DNA of 64,000 nt from Bartonella sp. AU55XJBT (GCF_028618525.1 NZ_JAQITC010000010.1:1-64000); one strand, 5' to 3'. Shown: positions 16,801 through 25,358, counted from the first letter of the stretch. The notes: generated by a model from the sequence alone, not told the origin. Program-made: numbers and translations.

Positions 16801-17279
16801 GATTGGCGCTCCTTTTGTTCGCAAATATAATCAACCGCTTGGCTAATGGTGATGTCGAAGCCTTTTTTCTTCTGCTCTTCTTGATAATGGCGTGCTGCAA
16901 GAGCAACCTCTTCTGGAGCAAGCTTTTGTTCTTGCACCAAAGCACACGCCTCTAAAGGACTTGTTGAGGCAAGCGCCGGCAACTTCTCGACCAAACTTTT
17001 AAAATGCTCGATGCCCCCTTTAAGGCTACACAGCGCACGATATTCCTCGCGCGCAGCCGGCAAAATCTTACCCTCTTCAATTGCCTTGTCTAAAAGACTC
17101 TCAATGGCACTGTTTTTTTGCTCTTCTTGCAAAAGCGCTAAATCTTCTTGCGCTTTTGTTAATTGGGCATTTAATTCCACGCGTTCCTTTTCGCGCGCTT
17201 TAAGCGTTGCTAAAACCTCATCTGCTTTAGCATCTTCTGCCAGCGATAGTGCACTGGCAATGGCTGTCAAATCCATCAT
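16797..17279 (-). CDS. Nested scaffold protein (Mu gpZ-like) from an internal start
   Basis: Inside the gpI frame an ATG at 17279 (or the next at 17276, MDLTAIASALSLAEDA) is preceded by ACGGAGAAA. This is a better Shine-Dalgarno match than most starts here. It would give a 160-residue protein consisting of just the coiled-coil scaffold. Mu makes gpZ from an equivalent internal start. Whether it is used here is inferred. Confidence 0.5.
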   Translation of the reverse strand: MMDLTAIASALSLAEDAKADEVLATLKAREKERVELNAQLTKAQEDLALLQEEQKNSAIESLLDKAIEEGKILPAAREEYRALCSLKGGIEHFKSLVEKLPALASTSPLEACALVQEQKLAPEEVALAARHYQEEQKKKGFDITISQAVDYICEQKERQS

Positions 17280-17825
17280 TTTCTCCGTCAAAGTTATAGG
17301 GGAAGGCTGTTCACGGCTTAAAGCCGTCATGACAAGGGCTGGACGGTTCACCAAACCAGCACCGGCTAAATTCAAAATTTCACCTTTCTTGGAATGGCGA
17401 AACTCAGGCGAAAGATAGCGATATTCTCGGGCAATAATTTTTTTGGTAGCCATATCAGTCCATTTAACGCGTCCCCAAATCGCACCATCCCGCTCTGCCA
17501 ATTCTTCAATCCAGCCACTTGCAGGCGCTTCTAAGCCATTTCTCGCACGGTGATGTTGCCCATGCTCATAATCAATCACAAGCGGTCCTTTATTGGCTGC
17601 AAAAGCCTTTAAAATCCTTTGTGGGTCATAATGCCATTCCCGTCCATCACGCGCCTTCACATGGGGCGCTTTGGGCAACAACTCGACCCATTCCGGTGCT
17701 TGGCTAACGGTGATATCTTGGCATAAAACGTCTGGGCAAAGATCAATAAACTTGCCATGAAATGTCTCGTCATGACATATCTCAGCCTGCCCTTCTTTTT
17801 GATCTTCGTAAAATTCTTGCTCCAT
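16797..17825 (-). CDS. Phage protease / scaffold, Mu gpI-like
   Basis: This 342-residue protein is the maturation protease. The N-terminal 200 residues contain the I-protein motifs 'GREWHYDPQRILKAFAANKGPLVIDYEHGQHHR' and 'YLSPEFRHSKKGEILNLAGAGLVNRPAL'. The C-terminal 150 residues are a coiled-coil scaffold segment (LKAREKERVELNAQLTKAQ). It begins 62 bases downstream of late-promoter element 2. In Mu, I and the nested Z encode protease and scaffold in the same arrangement. It is the first gene of the capsid operon. Confidence 0.92.
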   Translation of the reverse strand: MEQEFYEDQKEGQAEICHDETFHGKFIDLCPDVLCQDITVSQAPEWVELLPKAPHVKARDGREWHYDPQRILKAFAANKGPLVIDYEHGQHHRARNGLEAPASGWIEELAERDGAIWGRVKWTDMATKKIIAREYRYLSPEFRHSKKGEILNLAGAGLVNRPALVMTALSREQPSPITLTEKMMDLTAIASALSLAEDAKADEVLATLKAREKERVELNAQLTKAQEDLALLQEEQKNSAIESLLDKAIEEGKILPAAREEYRALCSLKGGIEHFKSLVEKLPALASTSPLEACALVQEQKLAPEEVALAARHYQEEQKKKGFDITISQAVDYICEQKERQS

Positions 17826-17886
17826 ACATTGCCTATTGCTTTACAATTATCATTGGCAATACAATGCACGAAATCCCCTTCAACTC

Positions 17887-17911
17887 ATAAGCCTGACAGT
17901 GTCAGTCAAAA
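17887..17911 (-). promoter_or_regulatory. Late-promoter element 2 (palindromic activator site), capsid operon
   Basis: This is the same 25-bp element as at 6191-6215 and 25359-25383, with G instead of C at the centre of CTGACA-G-TGTCAG. It lies 62 bases before the gpI protease ATG. On the minus strand the region beyond it has TGTATTG and TGATAAT as possible -10 boxes. Activation by the Mor/C protein is inferred. Confidence 0.6.
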
Positions 17912-18130
17912 GAGCACTTCTTAAAAAAAGCACTTTTTTTCCCTCTTATAGCCTGTAAGAGAAACCCCAATACCAAACCCTCTCATAAAATCGTTTTCAA
18001 AGGCACTTCAAAGGCGATAGAGCGCCATTGTGAAGTGAGAGGTACAAATTATCACTCCATACAAAAAGCCTCTCTCAAAACGCGTTTTTTTTAAAGATTG
18101 CTTTTGAATGTTTAAACTGTTAGATTACCC

Positions 18131-18202
18131 GCGAGGCGTGAGCCAGTTATACCAGGACGGTTTTACCGGACCTGCGAGGAGTTGACCGCCCTCCACGCCT
18201 TC
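18131..18202. ncRNA. Candidate structured RNA element
   Basis: The outer arms AGGCGTG (18134-18140) and CACGCCT (18194-18200) pair over seven bases. Inside are CAGG (18153-18156) with CCTG (18171-18174), and CGGT (18158-18161) with ACCG (18165-18168) around a TTT loop. The element is GC-rich against an AT-rich gap. Strand and role are undecided. It lies just after the gpF-like gene on the minus strand. Confidence 0.45.
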
Positions 18203-18259
18203 TCATTTTCCTCGCCTCTTTTCCGTTAAAATCATAGGACTTTCTTCCTGTTGTTCTCT

Positions 18260-19465
18260 TTATAACAACCTCTCGCCCTTCTTTTCAGCAGCATGTAACA
18301 AACGTTGAATTTCGCGAAAGCTCTTTTTATGCATGGAGGTCAGCCACCATTCTTGTTTGCTTGCTACCCATTTGACCACAAAGCGCCACCACGCCCCACC
18401 ACTTTCACCCAAAAACACAACACTCTGTGCATCTTTGCGTCTGATAACGCCGTAGGGCTTTATGAAGGTTTGAATGGCACCACGAAAATCCTCCAAGTGA
18501 AGAGCACGTGCTTGATGCTCTAATAAAATATGTTTCACACTGTCTGAAGATAAACGAATAAGAGAACTTTCTGTTGTAAAAGCGTCACGCACCTTTTGTG
18601 GTATAGGTGCAATGGGAATAAATCCACGCGGCATATGTCCTTCAAACATCGCTTCCAAAAGTGGTGAGCCCACAATATCTTCAATAGCAATGCGTTTGCG
18701 ATTGTCCCCCATTAGGGAAATTTTATCACTTAAAAAATTGCTTAAATTTTGCGCGCGATGTTTCCCGGGGTTAGAATGCCATCCAGGATCAATGCCTACG
18801 GGTATCTTTTCAACAAGCCCCGTCCGCTTATTGCGCCAAGCCCGCTCCTCCACATGGGGTGGCGCTGCCCCCTCTTCATAGCCTAAATTGTCTGCCTCAT
18901 AACGGCTTACCTGCCGCACACTGCATTTACATCGCCAGCCATTGGGGGGATAAAGCCAATCCCAAATGGGATCATCAACCGGTGCCGTAAAACCCACCCA
19001 ACTTTCATGTTCTAAACGCTTATGTTCTGAACTCGACAACGCATAGGTCAGATAAGGCAAAAACTCTTTATTATTTTGTGTACGTTCCCATTCACCTGCC
19101 GCATGGGCACTCATGGTATTGGCCCAATAGACCGTTTCTAAACGCCGCGGGCTGCCCAACTGTACCACACTTTTTTCACCCGTTTTCGGGTCAATGCTGG
19201 TCTTTTTCCCCCACCAGCCCTTTTCCTGTAAAATCGGCATCAAATTTTTTTGAAACTCTTGGAAAGGAACTTGATGCTTGATAGCGTCTCCAACCGCTTG
19301 TTTAAAATCCTCTAAAATGTCATAGCCTACTGATTTTGCCACCGTAAAGGAAAAGGCATGCTCTTCTGGTGCTATATCCCGCCAATCAAAGCTTGGAACA
19401 ATATTTTTGGCGGCAAAATAACGGGTGACCTCTTTGGGTGCTGTTTTAAAAAGTTCCTCATCCAT
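18260..19465 (-). CDS. Mu gpF-like head morphogenesis protein with C-terminal PBECR-type nuclease domain
   Basis: This 401-residue protein is counted from the ATG at 19465 (MDEELFKTAPKEVTRYF); a TTG at 19486 is less likely. The gpF core holds 'SAHAAGEWERTQNNKEFLPYLTY' and 'DDPIWDWLYPPNGWRCKCSVRQVS', the usual zinc-knuckle-like Cys pair. The last 90 residues (KHILLEHQARALHLEDFRGA, then SVVFLGESGGAWWRFVVKWV) look like the PBECR nuclease domain often fused to gpF homologues. gpF is a minor head protein injected or needed for morphogenesis. It overlaps the portal gene's stop by eight bases. Confidence 0.85.
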   Translation of the reverse strand: MDEELFKTAPKEVTRYFAAKNIVPSFDWRDIAPEEHAFSFTVAKSVGYDILEDFKQAVGDAIKHQVPFQEFQKNLMPILQEKGWWGKKTSIDPKTGEKSVVQLGSPRRLETVYWANTMSAHAAGEWERTQNNKEFLPYLTYALSSSEHKRLEHESWVGFTAPVDDPIWDWLYPPNGWRCKCSVRQVSRYEADNLGYEEGAAPPHVEERAWRNKRTGLVEKIPVGIDPGWHSNPGKHRAQNLSNFLSDKISLMGDNRKRIAIEDIVGSPLLEAMFEGHMPRGFIPIAPIPQKVRDAFTTESSLIRLSSDSVKHILLEHQARALHLEDFRGAIQTFIKPYGVIRRKDAQSVVFLGESGGAWWRFVVKWVASKQEWWLTSMHKKSFREIQRLLHAAEKKGERLL

Positions 19466-21059
19466 GATACCCCAGTCCCCGCGCAATCATTTGCACCTTT
19501 GCCAAGCGTGCTGCCAAGGCATGATGATCCATCTCGCCCAACAATTCATCTAAGCCTTTGAGGATATCCTCATAACTTTTAGCCTCTCTCACAAGCTTTT
19601 TAAAAGGCTCTAAAAGGGGTTCTAAATCCTCTTCCCAGTCACTTAAAGCCTCACTCGAAAGCCGATCCAATTCGTCATGATGTTTTCCACCCTGCTTTTT
19701 TCCACCCTTGCCCTCTCTTGTCACAGAAACATCAACAGCACCCCCACAATCAGCACAAACATGAGCTTTTTGTTGCCCCGCATCATCCTCTTGTCCCCTC
19801 TCATCATCAAGCGCATTATCAGGAGACTTTAAAACATCTTCTTCCTTTTTTGGTTGCGAAAAGCCAATCTTATTGCGTACTTCTTGCGCCCCAACACGCA
19901 AACCTAAAGGCACGAGTTTTTCCAGCGCATCACTAATCGCTTTAATATCTTCATTTTCCGAAATCGGCCAATAGACAAGGGGGTAGCGCTCTTGGCGCCC
20001 AAAATTAATCTCAACAAACGGTACAATCAAATCACGATTAGCTGTCAAAGCCAATTGCCGTGCATCAGCTCTGGCAATATCATGGCGCACATTTTCATGG
20101 ATGCGGGCTTGCGAAAAAGACGCCCCATCATCCGTCGTCATCGTTTGCCCCAACACCCCTTTAGAGATCTGTCGATCTAAATATTCCGCCTTTGCGGCAA
20201 AAACCGCATTGCCACTGCCTCCTGCCGCTTCAATAAACTCAATCTCCATCTCTTTGGGAATAACGGCGGCCGCATCACTGGATAAATCACGTACCGCTTG
20301 AATAAGAACCCGCCGCTCTGCTTCAGAAGAGCTCGCACCATATTTACCTACACGCAAAGGCATGCCATAAACTTCTAAGAAAGCCATCCAATCTTTCAAG
20401 GTATAAGACTTAAACAAAAATGCCCAAGCCGCAAGTCTGGCAAGCCCAGAGCGGATTGGCAATCCACTTTTTAACTTTGGTCTGTGAATGGAAAATTTAT
20501 AAGCAGGCAGTTCACTTCCGTGCAAAGATCCCTCTTCTTTTAAACGCAAATGAAAACCGTCTCGCCTATCCAATTGAAAAAACCGCTGATCACGCCACCT
20601 CCATGCAACCGGCCACCATTCTTTGGCACTCTTATCCCACAAGGTTTCAACAACCGCATAGCCTTTGCCCAAGGCATCTAACAAATCCGCCACATAATCA
20701 TCAACAAAAGTAGGCGCGCTAATCACTTCGCGCACCGCATCGGCTATTCTTTTATCCTGTGCACTGTTGCTTGCCGCAATCACCCCAGGCTCCACACCTG
20801 TCAAAGCATTTTTACGCATGCCAAGCACAGCACGATAATGCAAATCACGCTCTTCCATATCATCGGCAAGTTGGAAAAACTGTTCTGGATAACCCCGTGC
20901 TGCTTGTTGCAAAATATCAGCAAGTTGCATAGGGGTAAGACCACTCACAATGGTTTGTGACCACACATCACGAACACCATTAATGGTAGGGCTTGCGACT
21001 TCTCTCTCCAACCCTTTGATATGAAGCGCCCTACCCCACTGATCTAAAAGTTTTACCAT
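19458..21059 (-). CDS. Phage portal protein, DUF935 (Mu gp29-like)
   Basis: This 533-residue protein shows DUF935 signatures 'QILQQAARGYPEQFFQLADDMEERDLHYRAVLGMRK', 'ALGKGYAVVETLWDK' and 'QTMTTDDGASFSQARIHENVRHDI'. It forms the portal ring through which DNA enters the head. A Cys pair (CADCGG) near residue 415 and a Lys/Gly-rich linker after it are unusual additions before the helical C-terminus. It lies 12 bases after TerL. Confidence 0.93.
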   Translation of the reverse strand: MVKLLDQWGRALHIKGLEREVASPTINGVRDVWSQTIVSGLTPMQLADILQQAARGYPEQFFQLADDMEERDLHYRAVLGMRKNALTGVEPGVIAASNSAQDKRIADAVREVISAPTFVDDYVADLLDALGKGYAVVETLWDKSAKEWWPVAWRWRDQRFFQLDRRDGFHLRLKEEGSLHGSELPAYKFSIHRPKLKSGLPIRSGLARLAAWAFLFKSYTLKDWMAFLEVYGMPLRVGKYGASSSEAERRVLIQAVRDLSSDAAAVIPKEMEIEFIEAAGGSGNAVFAAKAEYLDRQISKGVLGQTMTTDDGASFSQARIHENVRHDIARADARQLALTANRDLIVPFVEINFGRQERYPLVYWPISENEDIKAISDALEKLVPLGLRVGAQEVRNKIGFSQPKKEEDVLKSPDNALDDERGQEDDAGQQKAHVCADCGGAVDVSVTREGKGGKKQGGKHHDELDRLSSEALSDWEEDLEPLLEPFKKLVREAKSYEDILKGLDELLGEMDHHALAARLAKVQMIARGLGYHG

Positions 21060-21071
21060 CTCATTATCCCA

Positions 21072-22694
21072 TCAATAAATCTTTGATCGCATTGTTGAAA
21101 AAAAAGGCGTTGAAAAGAGTGAGCTTTCATCAAAACCATAAGCCTCTCTCACAGGTGTATAATCATAAATTTCAGGCGTCTGCCGGCTAGCAAAATAAGC
21201 CAAAGCACAAGCAATGGCGCTATCACCATGGCGCATAAAACCATCACTGCCTTTAAAACGATGATTGTCTGGAATTTTCACAATGCCATTGACATAAGCA
21301 AGCGCTTGATGATCCGCAACAATGTCACTATCGCGCGGCAAAACAATGGACCCATCCCCAAAAGCTTCCAAATAAGCCGGCATTTCTTTGCCATACCAAC
21401 TTTGCGACAATTGCACTTCCCGCACCAGCCCCCCATAACGCTGCGCCGCTTTTTCGGCTAAATAAGCCCCATTGCCCCGTGCATCCAAAGCGCCCCCCAA
21501 CAAACGCGGCAAACCATTCACCACATAAAATAAAATCTCTCTTTGTTGGTCAAACGGCGTATTGCGCAATTCCACCATAAAACGAACACGGCGCACCAAA
21601 TCTTGCCCAATTTCCATCACCACAATCGACGTTGCATCGCCACTCCGCGCAAAATCAACGCCAAAAACATGTTGGCGCCGCCGGTCAAGCTCAATATGAA
21701 GAGGCTTTAGGTGCCCCTCACACCAATGAAGAGCAGCTTGACTTCGTTGATCATCCGATTGATTTTTAAAATCATCCACACAAGCAAAACGCAACACCGC
21801 AATATCAGGCGCACAACAATTTTCAATCTGTAAGCGTGTTAAAGCCGCCCCTTCTTGATCGGCCGGTATCGCATCTAATTCTTGGCGCATAGCAGCCAAA
21901 CGCACCCCATAAGAGGCACGGATTTGCTTTTCCCATTGTTGCTCAGATGCTAAACTCCACACCTTCCCCTTCATGGCACAAACCCGTTTAAACAAGCCAT
22001 TTTTAACAGCTTCACCAAAGGGGTAACAATGCACCGAAAAAGGCACTTTGCCTGCGCGCGCCTCACGGATCAATTCATTGAAAGGGTTTAAAACACCGTT
22101 ATGGGTGGAGATCACACGGATTTTGCCTCCCCAAATCAACAAAGCATTAACCGCATCCAAAACAGAGCGCACATCTTGATGAAACGCCGCCTCGTCAATC
22201 ACCACAATACCTTGTAACCCACGGATATTTTCAGGGCGGCTCGAAAGCGCCTCAATCCGAAAACCTGAAGCAAAACGCACCCGATAAGCAGAGATATATT
22301 TTGTTGACCCATCCCCCCTTTGATCAGAGAATAAAAATTCCTCCACATCCCCACTATTTCTGGTAAGTGCTGAAGCAAAATTGCTCACATAACCAATAAA
22401 TTCACGTCCCTTTTCTTTGGTGTCTCCAATATAAAAAACATTATCGCCACCAGCTTCACGCGTTGCTGCAGCAATAAGGGTATCATCCAAAGCTTCCGCA
22501 AAAGTAATGCCGGTCCGCCGCCCCTTTTCAACCAATTTTAATGGGGACTTATCTTCAATCCATGCGCGTTGATGCGCCATCAAAATCCCTTCCGCTAAAG
22601 GATCTTGCTCTTTTGGAAAAGTACTCGCCTGCCAAATATCAAAACCACTTTGATGATCAAAGACATAACTTTTTAAGGGAAGCCTTTCAGTCAT
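21072..22694 (-). CDS. Phage terminase large subunit (Mu gp28-like)
   Basis: This 540-residue protein is counted from the ATG at 22694 (MTERLPLKSYVFDHQ), eight bases inside the small-subunit gene. The frame is open to 22907, but that part only shadows the small subunit. The ATPase has a modified P-loop EKGRRTGIT (about 56-64) and Walker B GIVVIDEAA (about 162-170). The nuclease domain begins with FGVDFARSGDATS (about 344-356). It packages headful DNA from integrated Mu-like genomes. Confidence 0.93.
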   Translation of the reverse strand: MTERLPLKSYVFDHQSGFDIWQASTFPKEQDPLAEGILMAHQRAWIEDKSPLKLVEKGRRTGITFAEALDDTLIAAATREAGGDNVFYIGDTKEKGREFIGYVSNFASALTRNSGDVEEFLFSDQRGDGSTKYISAYRVRFASGFRIEALSSRPENIRGLQGIVVIDEAAFHQDVRSVLDAVNALLIWGGKIRVISTHNGVLNPFNELIREARAGKVPFSVHCYPFGEAVKNGLFKRVCAMKGKVWSLASEQQWEKQIRASYGVRLAAMRQELDAIPADQEGAALTRLQIENCCAPDIAVLRFACVDDFKNQSDDQRSQAALHWCEGHLKPLHIELDRRRQHVFGVDFARSGDATSIVVMEIGQDLVRRVRFMVELRNTPFDQQREILFYVVNGLPRLLGGALDARGNGAYLAEKAAQRYGGLVREVQLSQSWYGKEMPAYLEAFGDGSIVLPRDSDIVADHQALAYVNGIVKIPDNHRFKGSDGFMRHGDSAIACALAYFASRQTPEIYDYTPVREAYGFDESSLFSTPFFSTMRSKIY

Positions 22695-23268
22695 TTTTAA
22701 CCCCCAACACTTGCGCACGAATAGCCCGCGCGCGCTCTTTAGAGAGCCCCGCTGCGACTGCTGCCACCTCAACCGCTTTGCTTGCTTTGGAGGCAAAATC
22801 CTTTTCCAACTTTTGCCGCCTCGTGGTCGACAAATGTTCAGCAGCCAAAACCCCTTTGAGCGCATTGGCCAATTCTTGTGCCGCTTTTGGTGAAAGGTTT
22901 TTGCCACTGCTTAACGTGGAAAAAATCAGTTCTTTAATCGCCGCTGCCGTCAACAGAGTAATATTATCAGAAGCTTTGGCATCAAAACGTTTTGAAAGGC
23001 TTGCTGCAATTTCTCTTGTCTGTTCTAGACGCCGTGACATCACCGCTAAACGCAAAGAATAACGATTAAAACTCGAAAAAGAGGGTATAGAAAAGCTTAA
23101 ACCCGTTTCCTTTTGTAAAGCCTTCAAAGCCACTTTAAACTCACTATAAATAGCCATTTGTGTCTTCTCACGCCCATTTAAAGCCTCAGCAGCTGCAGCA
23201 ATGATTTGATCACAAGCTTGCGGCAATAAATCAATCGCCGTTAAACGTCCACGCCCGACCTTGCGCAT
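22687..23268 (-). CDS. Terminase small subunit, DUF3486 (Mu gp27-like)
   Basis: This 193-residue protein has the DUF3486 opening MRKVGRGRLTAIDLLPQACD, is otherwise helical, and has Lys/Arg-rich C-terminal segments. It is the DNA-recognition partner of TerL. It overlaps the gene on each side (TerL by eight bases; the preceding gene by 38). Confidence 0.88.
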   Translation of the reverse strand: MRKVGRGRLTAIDLLPQACDQIIAAAAEALNGREKTQMAIYSEFKVALKALQKETGLSFSIPSFSSFNRYSLRLAVMSRRLEQTREIAASLSKRFDAKASDNITLLTAAAIKELIFSTLSSGKNLSPKAAQELANALKGVLAAEHLSTTRRQKLEKDFASKASKAVEVAAVAAGLSKERARAIRAQVLGVKND

Positions 23269-23587
23269 CTTTTACCTCGTCTTTTATTGATGAACGTTTA
23301 GGCCGCTTAATCCCCTCAATGGAAAAGCTTCGGTCTAAATGACGCGCTCCCCGTTCTGTTAAAGCCGCAAGAAAAACCGAACCTGCCTGTTTTAATGTGA
23401 CAGCACCTTGATCTTCCATAAAAGCCAGTTCATTATGCACAAAATCGCGATCGCGCCGGATACCATAACTGTATAAAAGCCGCTCAATCATCGCACTCGA
23501 TAAAGTTTCACTGCGCTCACAAGCAAGCCCTTTTAAAATAATCAGCCGCGCTTCTTCACGGATGATTTTATCCATATCTGCTTTCAT
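23231..23587 (-). CDS. Mu gp26-like phage protein (VpaChn25_0724 family)
   Basis: This 118-residue protein has a winged-helix-like arrangement (ARLIILKGLACERSETLSSA, 'DFVHNELAFMEDQGAVTLKQAGSVFLAALTERG'). It fits the small VpaChn25_0724 family next to gp25/gp27 in Mu-like phages. Function is not established. It overlaps both neighbours. Confidence 0.75.
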   Translation of the reverse strand: MKADMDKIIREEARLIILKGLACERSETLSSAMIERLLYSYGIRRDRDFVHNELAFMEDQGAVTLKQAGSVFLAALTERGARHLDRSFSIEGIKRPKRSSIKDEVKDAQGRAWTFNGD

Positions 23588-23898
23588 TTCTTGGCATTCT
23601 CCAGTAAAAACTCTTGCAAGCGCTCACCAATCGCCCCCACCGTTTGTAACTGTGCAGAAAGCGTATTGAGACGACCATCTAAACGTTCCATATTTACTTC
23701 CAACCTTTGCAGCGCATCACGATCTGGCAAAAAGTCCATCTCCGTCTCTAACTTTTGCACACGCTCTTTAAGCACTGTCATGTCTTTCAGCATTTCCCGC
23801 GCACCAGAAGAAAAATAGGCTCTCAAAACCCCACAAATCGCAATAACCGATAAAAGCAAAGACAACCAACCATTGGCCACACTAATATCTAAATTCAC
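23584..23898 (-). CDS. DUF2730 membrane/coiled-coil protein (Mu gp25-like)
   Basis: This 104-residue protein has one N-terminal transmembrane segment (about residues 8-27), then a coiled coil (VLKERVQKLETEMDFLPDRD). The layout and position between the spanins and gp26 match the DUF2730 family. It overlaps the next gene by four bases. Confidence 0.8.
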   Translation of the reverse strand: MNLDISVANGWLSLLLSVIAICGVLRAYFSSGAREMLKDMTVLKERVQKLETEMDFLPDRDALQRLEVNMERLDGRLNTLSAQLQTVGAIGERLQEFLLENAKK

Positions 23899-24179
23899 TT
23901 GAAAGCCCCCTCCCTCTTGCCTAAAAGCGCTCTCTCCGCTGCTTTTCTGCGCTGTTCGCAGATCAATAAAGCAGCGCGATCACGGCTCCAATAATGCACC
24001 ACTTCGCGCCCATTCAAAGCACGCTCTGGCAATAAAGCTGGGCGAGCACACGCCATGCGAACAACAGGCGGCAATTCAACCGATAAAAACTGATACGCAA
24101 AACTATCCCTTGGCTTGGGTGTTGAGCAAGCGCACACGCTCAAGCCCAATACCACAGCCAGTAGTTGGCAATACTGCAT
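23895..24179 (-). CDS. Rz1-like outer-membrane spanin lipoprotein
   Basis: This 94-residue protein begins MQYCQLLAVVLGLSVCAC and has a lipobox with Cys as the modified residue (VCAC). A Pro-containing periplasmic part (CSTPKPRD, LSVELPPVVRMACARPALLP) follows. It overlaps the Rz-like gene by 77 bases in another frame, the classical Rz/Rz1 layout. With Rz it spans the envelope and disrupts the outer membrane at lysis. Confidence 0.8.
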   Translation of the reverse strand: MQYCQLLAVVLGLSVCACSTPKPRDSFAYQFLSVELPPVVRMACARPALLPERALNGREVVHYWSRDRAALLICEQRRKAAERALLGKREGAFK

Positions 24180-24441
24180 TGACCTTCTCCATTTTCACTA
24201 GCTTTTGTTCCAAAGCCGAAATCACCCCTTGCGCTTGATGCTCGGCTTCAAACGCGGCTTGCCTTTGTCGCTCCATTTCAAGCTGTGCACGTGCTGAAAC
24301 CTTGGCAATCTCCAACTGCCAATACAAATCACGCGCCTTTTCCGCTTTTAAAACTCGCGCTTTCATAAAGCCAAAAGCCGTAAACATCACACTTGCCAAA
24401 AACAACAAACCAAAAGACAGTTTTGAAACAGAATTAAACAT
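24103..24441 (-). CDS. Rz-like inner-membrane spanin
   Basis: This 112-residue protein has an N-terminal membrane segment (LSFGLLFLASVMFTAFGFM) and a periplasmic coiled coil (ARAQLEMERQRQAAFEAEHQ). Its C-terminal end overlaps the Rz1 gene. It follows the holin-like gene by an eight-base overlap. Identification is by architecture and by overlap; sequence similarity in spanins is low. Confidence 0.75.
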   Translation of the reverse strand: MFNSVSKLSFGLLFLASVMFTAFGFMKARVLKAEKARDLYWQLEIAKVSARAQLEMERQRQAAFEAEHQAQGVISALEQKLVKMEKVNAVLPTTGCGIGLERVRLLNTQAKG

Positions 24442-24721
24442 TGCGCTTATCCCCCCACCCCGTTATCTCCACCCCATCATAGGAGCTGCTATGCCGCTTA
24501 TGGGAATGTTTCCTATTAGAAAAATCCACAGAACCAAAACCGCGGTGCACACCCAAATTGCCAACAATAATCGCAACCATCGAAGGAATAGAAATGCCGG
24601 CCATATCAACAATATGCGGTGCCCCCCACAAGCCACCAGAAATGAGCAAAAAAATAACCCCCCAAGCAAACCAAAAGGACCACCATAAATAACGTCGAGA
24701 ACCACGATAAGACGGTTTCAT
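24434..24721 (-). CDS. Small membrane protein, candidate holin
   Basis: This 95-residue protein is counted from the ATG at 24721, which overlaps the endolysin stop as ATGA and is preceded by GAGGTGAAG. It has two hydrophobic segments, WWSFWFAWGVIFLLISGGLW and IPSMVAIIVGNLGV. A hydrophilic, basic C-terminus follows. Position between endolysin and spanins supports a holin or antiholin. The assignment is inferred. Confidence 0.6.
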   Translation of the reverse strand: MKPSYRGSRRYLWWSFWFAWGVIFLLISGGLWGAPHIVDMAGISIPSMVAIIVGNLGVHRGFGSVDFSNRKHSHKRHSSSYDGVEITGWGDKRNV

Positions 24722-25299
24722 GCCTTCACCTCGCATGACAGCCCCAAAAGCTTTTTAGCGCGATTAAGATACGTCAAACGTTGCACAAGTCCATTCTTGC
24801 CCCCATTAATCGCCTTAGTAATCCTCACGACATCATCTTGGTCAGCAAACCTATTCAAACCTTTCATCTGCCAAAACCAAATGGCAGACCAAAGCGCTGC
24901 TGGAAATCTTTCCACCACTTCTGGAAATGCTTCACAATCAACCGCTTGTTCATCGACTAAGCGCCAAAAATTCGTAAAACGACGATAATTATTCCGCCCC
25001 GTTAATTGGATCAAACCACGCCCCTTAAAATGCACACCATCCCCTGGCTTAACATTGCCTAAATCTTTGCGTCCCTCATAAGCATGCCCAGAGGCATATT
25101 CACAAACAGTAAAAAACCCATCACTCTCATGGGCACATTGGCTTAAAAAATGCGCAACACGTAAATGTGTCGTGATCGCCCCATAAGACAAAGCTTCAGG
25201 CAGAACCCGTGCCATTTCAACAATAATAAAATCTTGGCGCGCATGATGCGTCAGTTTAGGCGCAAGGCGATGAAGAAAAGAGGCATCTATTGAAATCAT
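24718..25299 (-). CDS. Phage endolysin, GH19 chitinase-like
   Basis: This 193-residue protein carries the GH19 catalytic motifs. E58 lies in AHFLSQCAHESDGFF, E75 in GHAYEGRKDLGN, and the substrate-binding loop is GVHFKGRGLIQLTGRNNYRRF. It cuts peptidoglycan glycan strands. It has no signal peptide, so it depends on the holin. It is the first gene of the first late operon, 60 bases after late-promoter element 3. Confidence 0.93.
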   Translation of the reverse strand: MISIDASFLHRLAPKLTHHARQDFIIVEMARVLPEALSYGAITTHLRVAHFLSQCAHESDGFFTVCEYASGHAYEGRKDLGNVKPGDGVHFKGRGLIQLTGRNNYRRFTNFWRLVDEQAVDCEAFPEVVERFPAALWSAIWFWQMKGLNRFADQDDVVRITKAINGGKNGLVQRLTYLNRAKKLLGLSCEVKA

Positions 25300-25358
25300 A
25301 ACAAACCACTCAATGAATAAAAATCCATTCGCAGTTTATCGGGTCTCACTCCCCCAAG

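Larger units (their letters stand above)
17826..18259. other. Non-coding 434-bp gap with regulatory and structured elements
   Basis: No open gene is present. It contains late-promoter element 2 (17887-17911) and a short hairpin (CTCTTA...TAAGAG near 17943-17961). Two copies of the phage-end repeat lie at 17993-18016. A hairpin at 18004-18037 has arms CACTTCA and TGAAGTG and inner arms GGCG and CGCC. A strongly structured element lies at 18131-18202. Mu keeps its strong gyrase site and PI promoter at the matching genome position, so several functions may share this gap. Confidence 0.6.

Noticed and set aside
18077..18092. AAAACGCGTTTTTTTT as a terminator
   Set aside because: It is a self-complementary run without a loop, so it cannot form a stable hairpin of the usual kind.
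18131..18202. tRNA-like reading of the structured element
   Set aside because: It is too short and has no anticodon arm or T-arm consensus.
24463..24705. 80-codon frame overlapping the holin-like gene
   Set aside because: It is a shadow in another frame; the 95-codon frame has the better start and the ATGA overlap.
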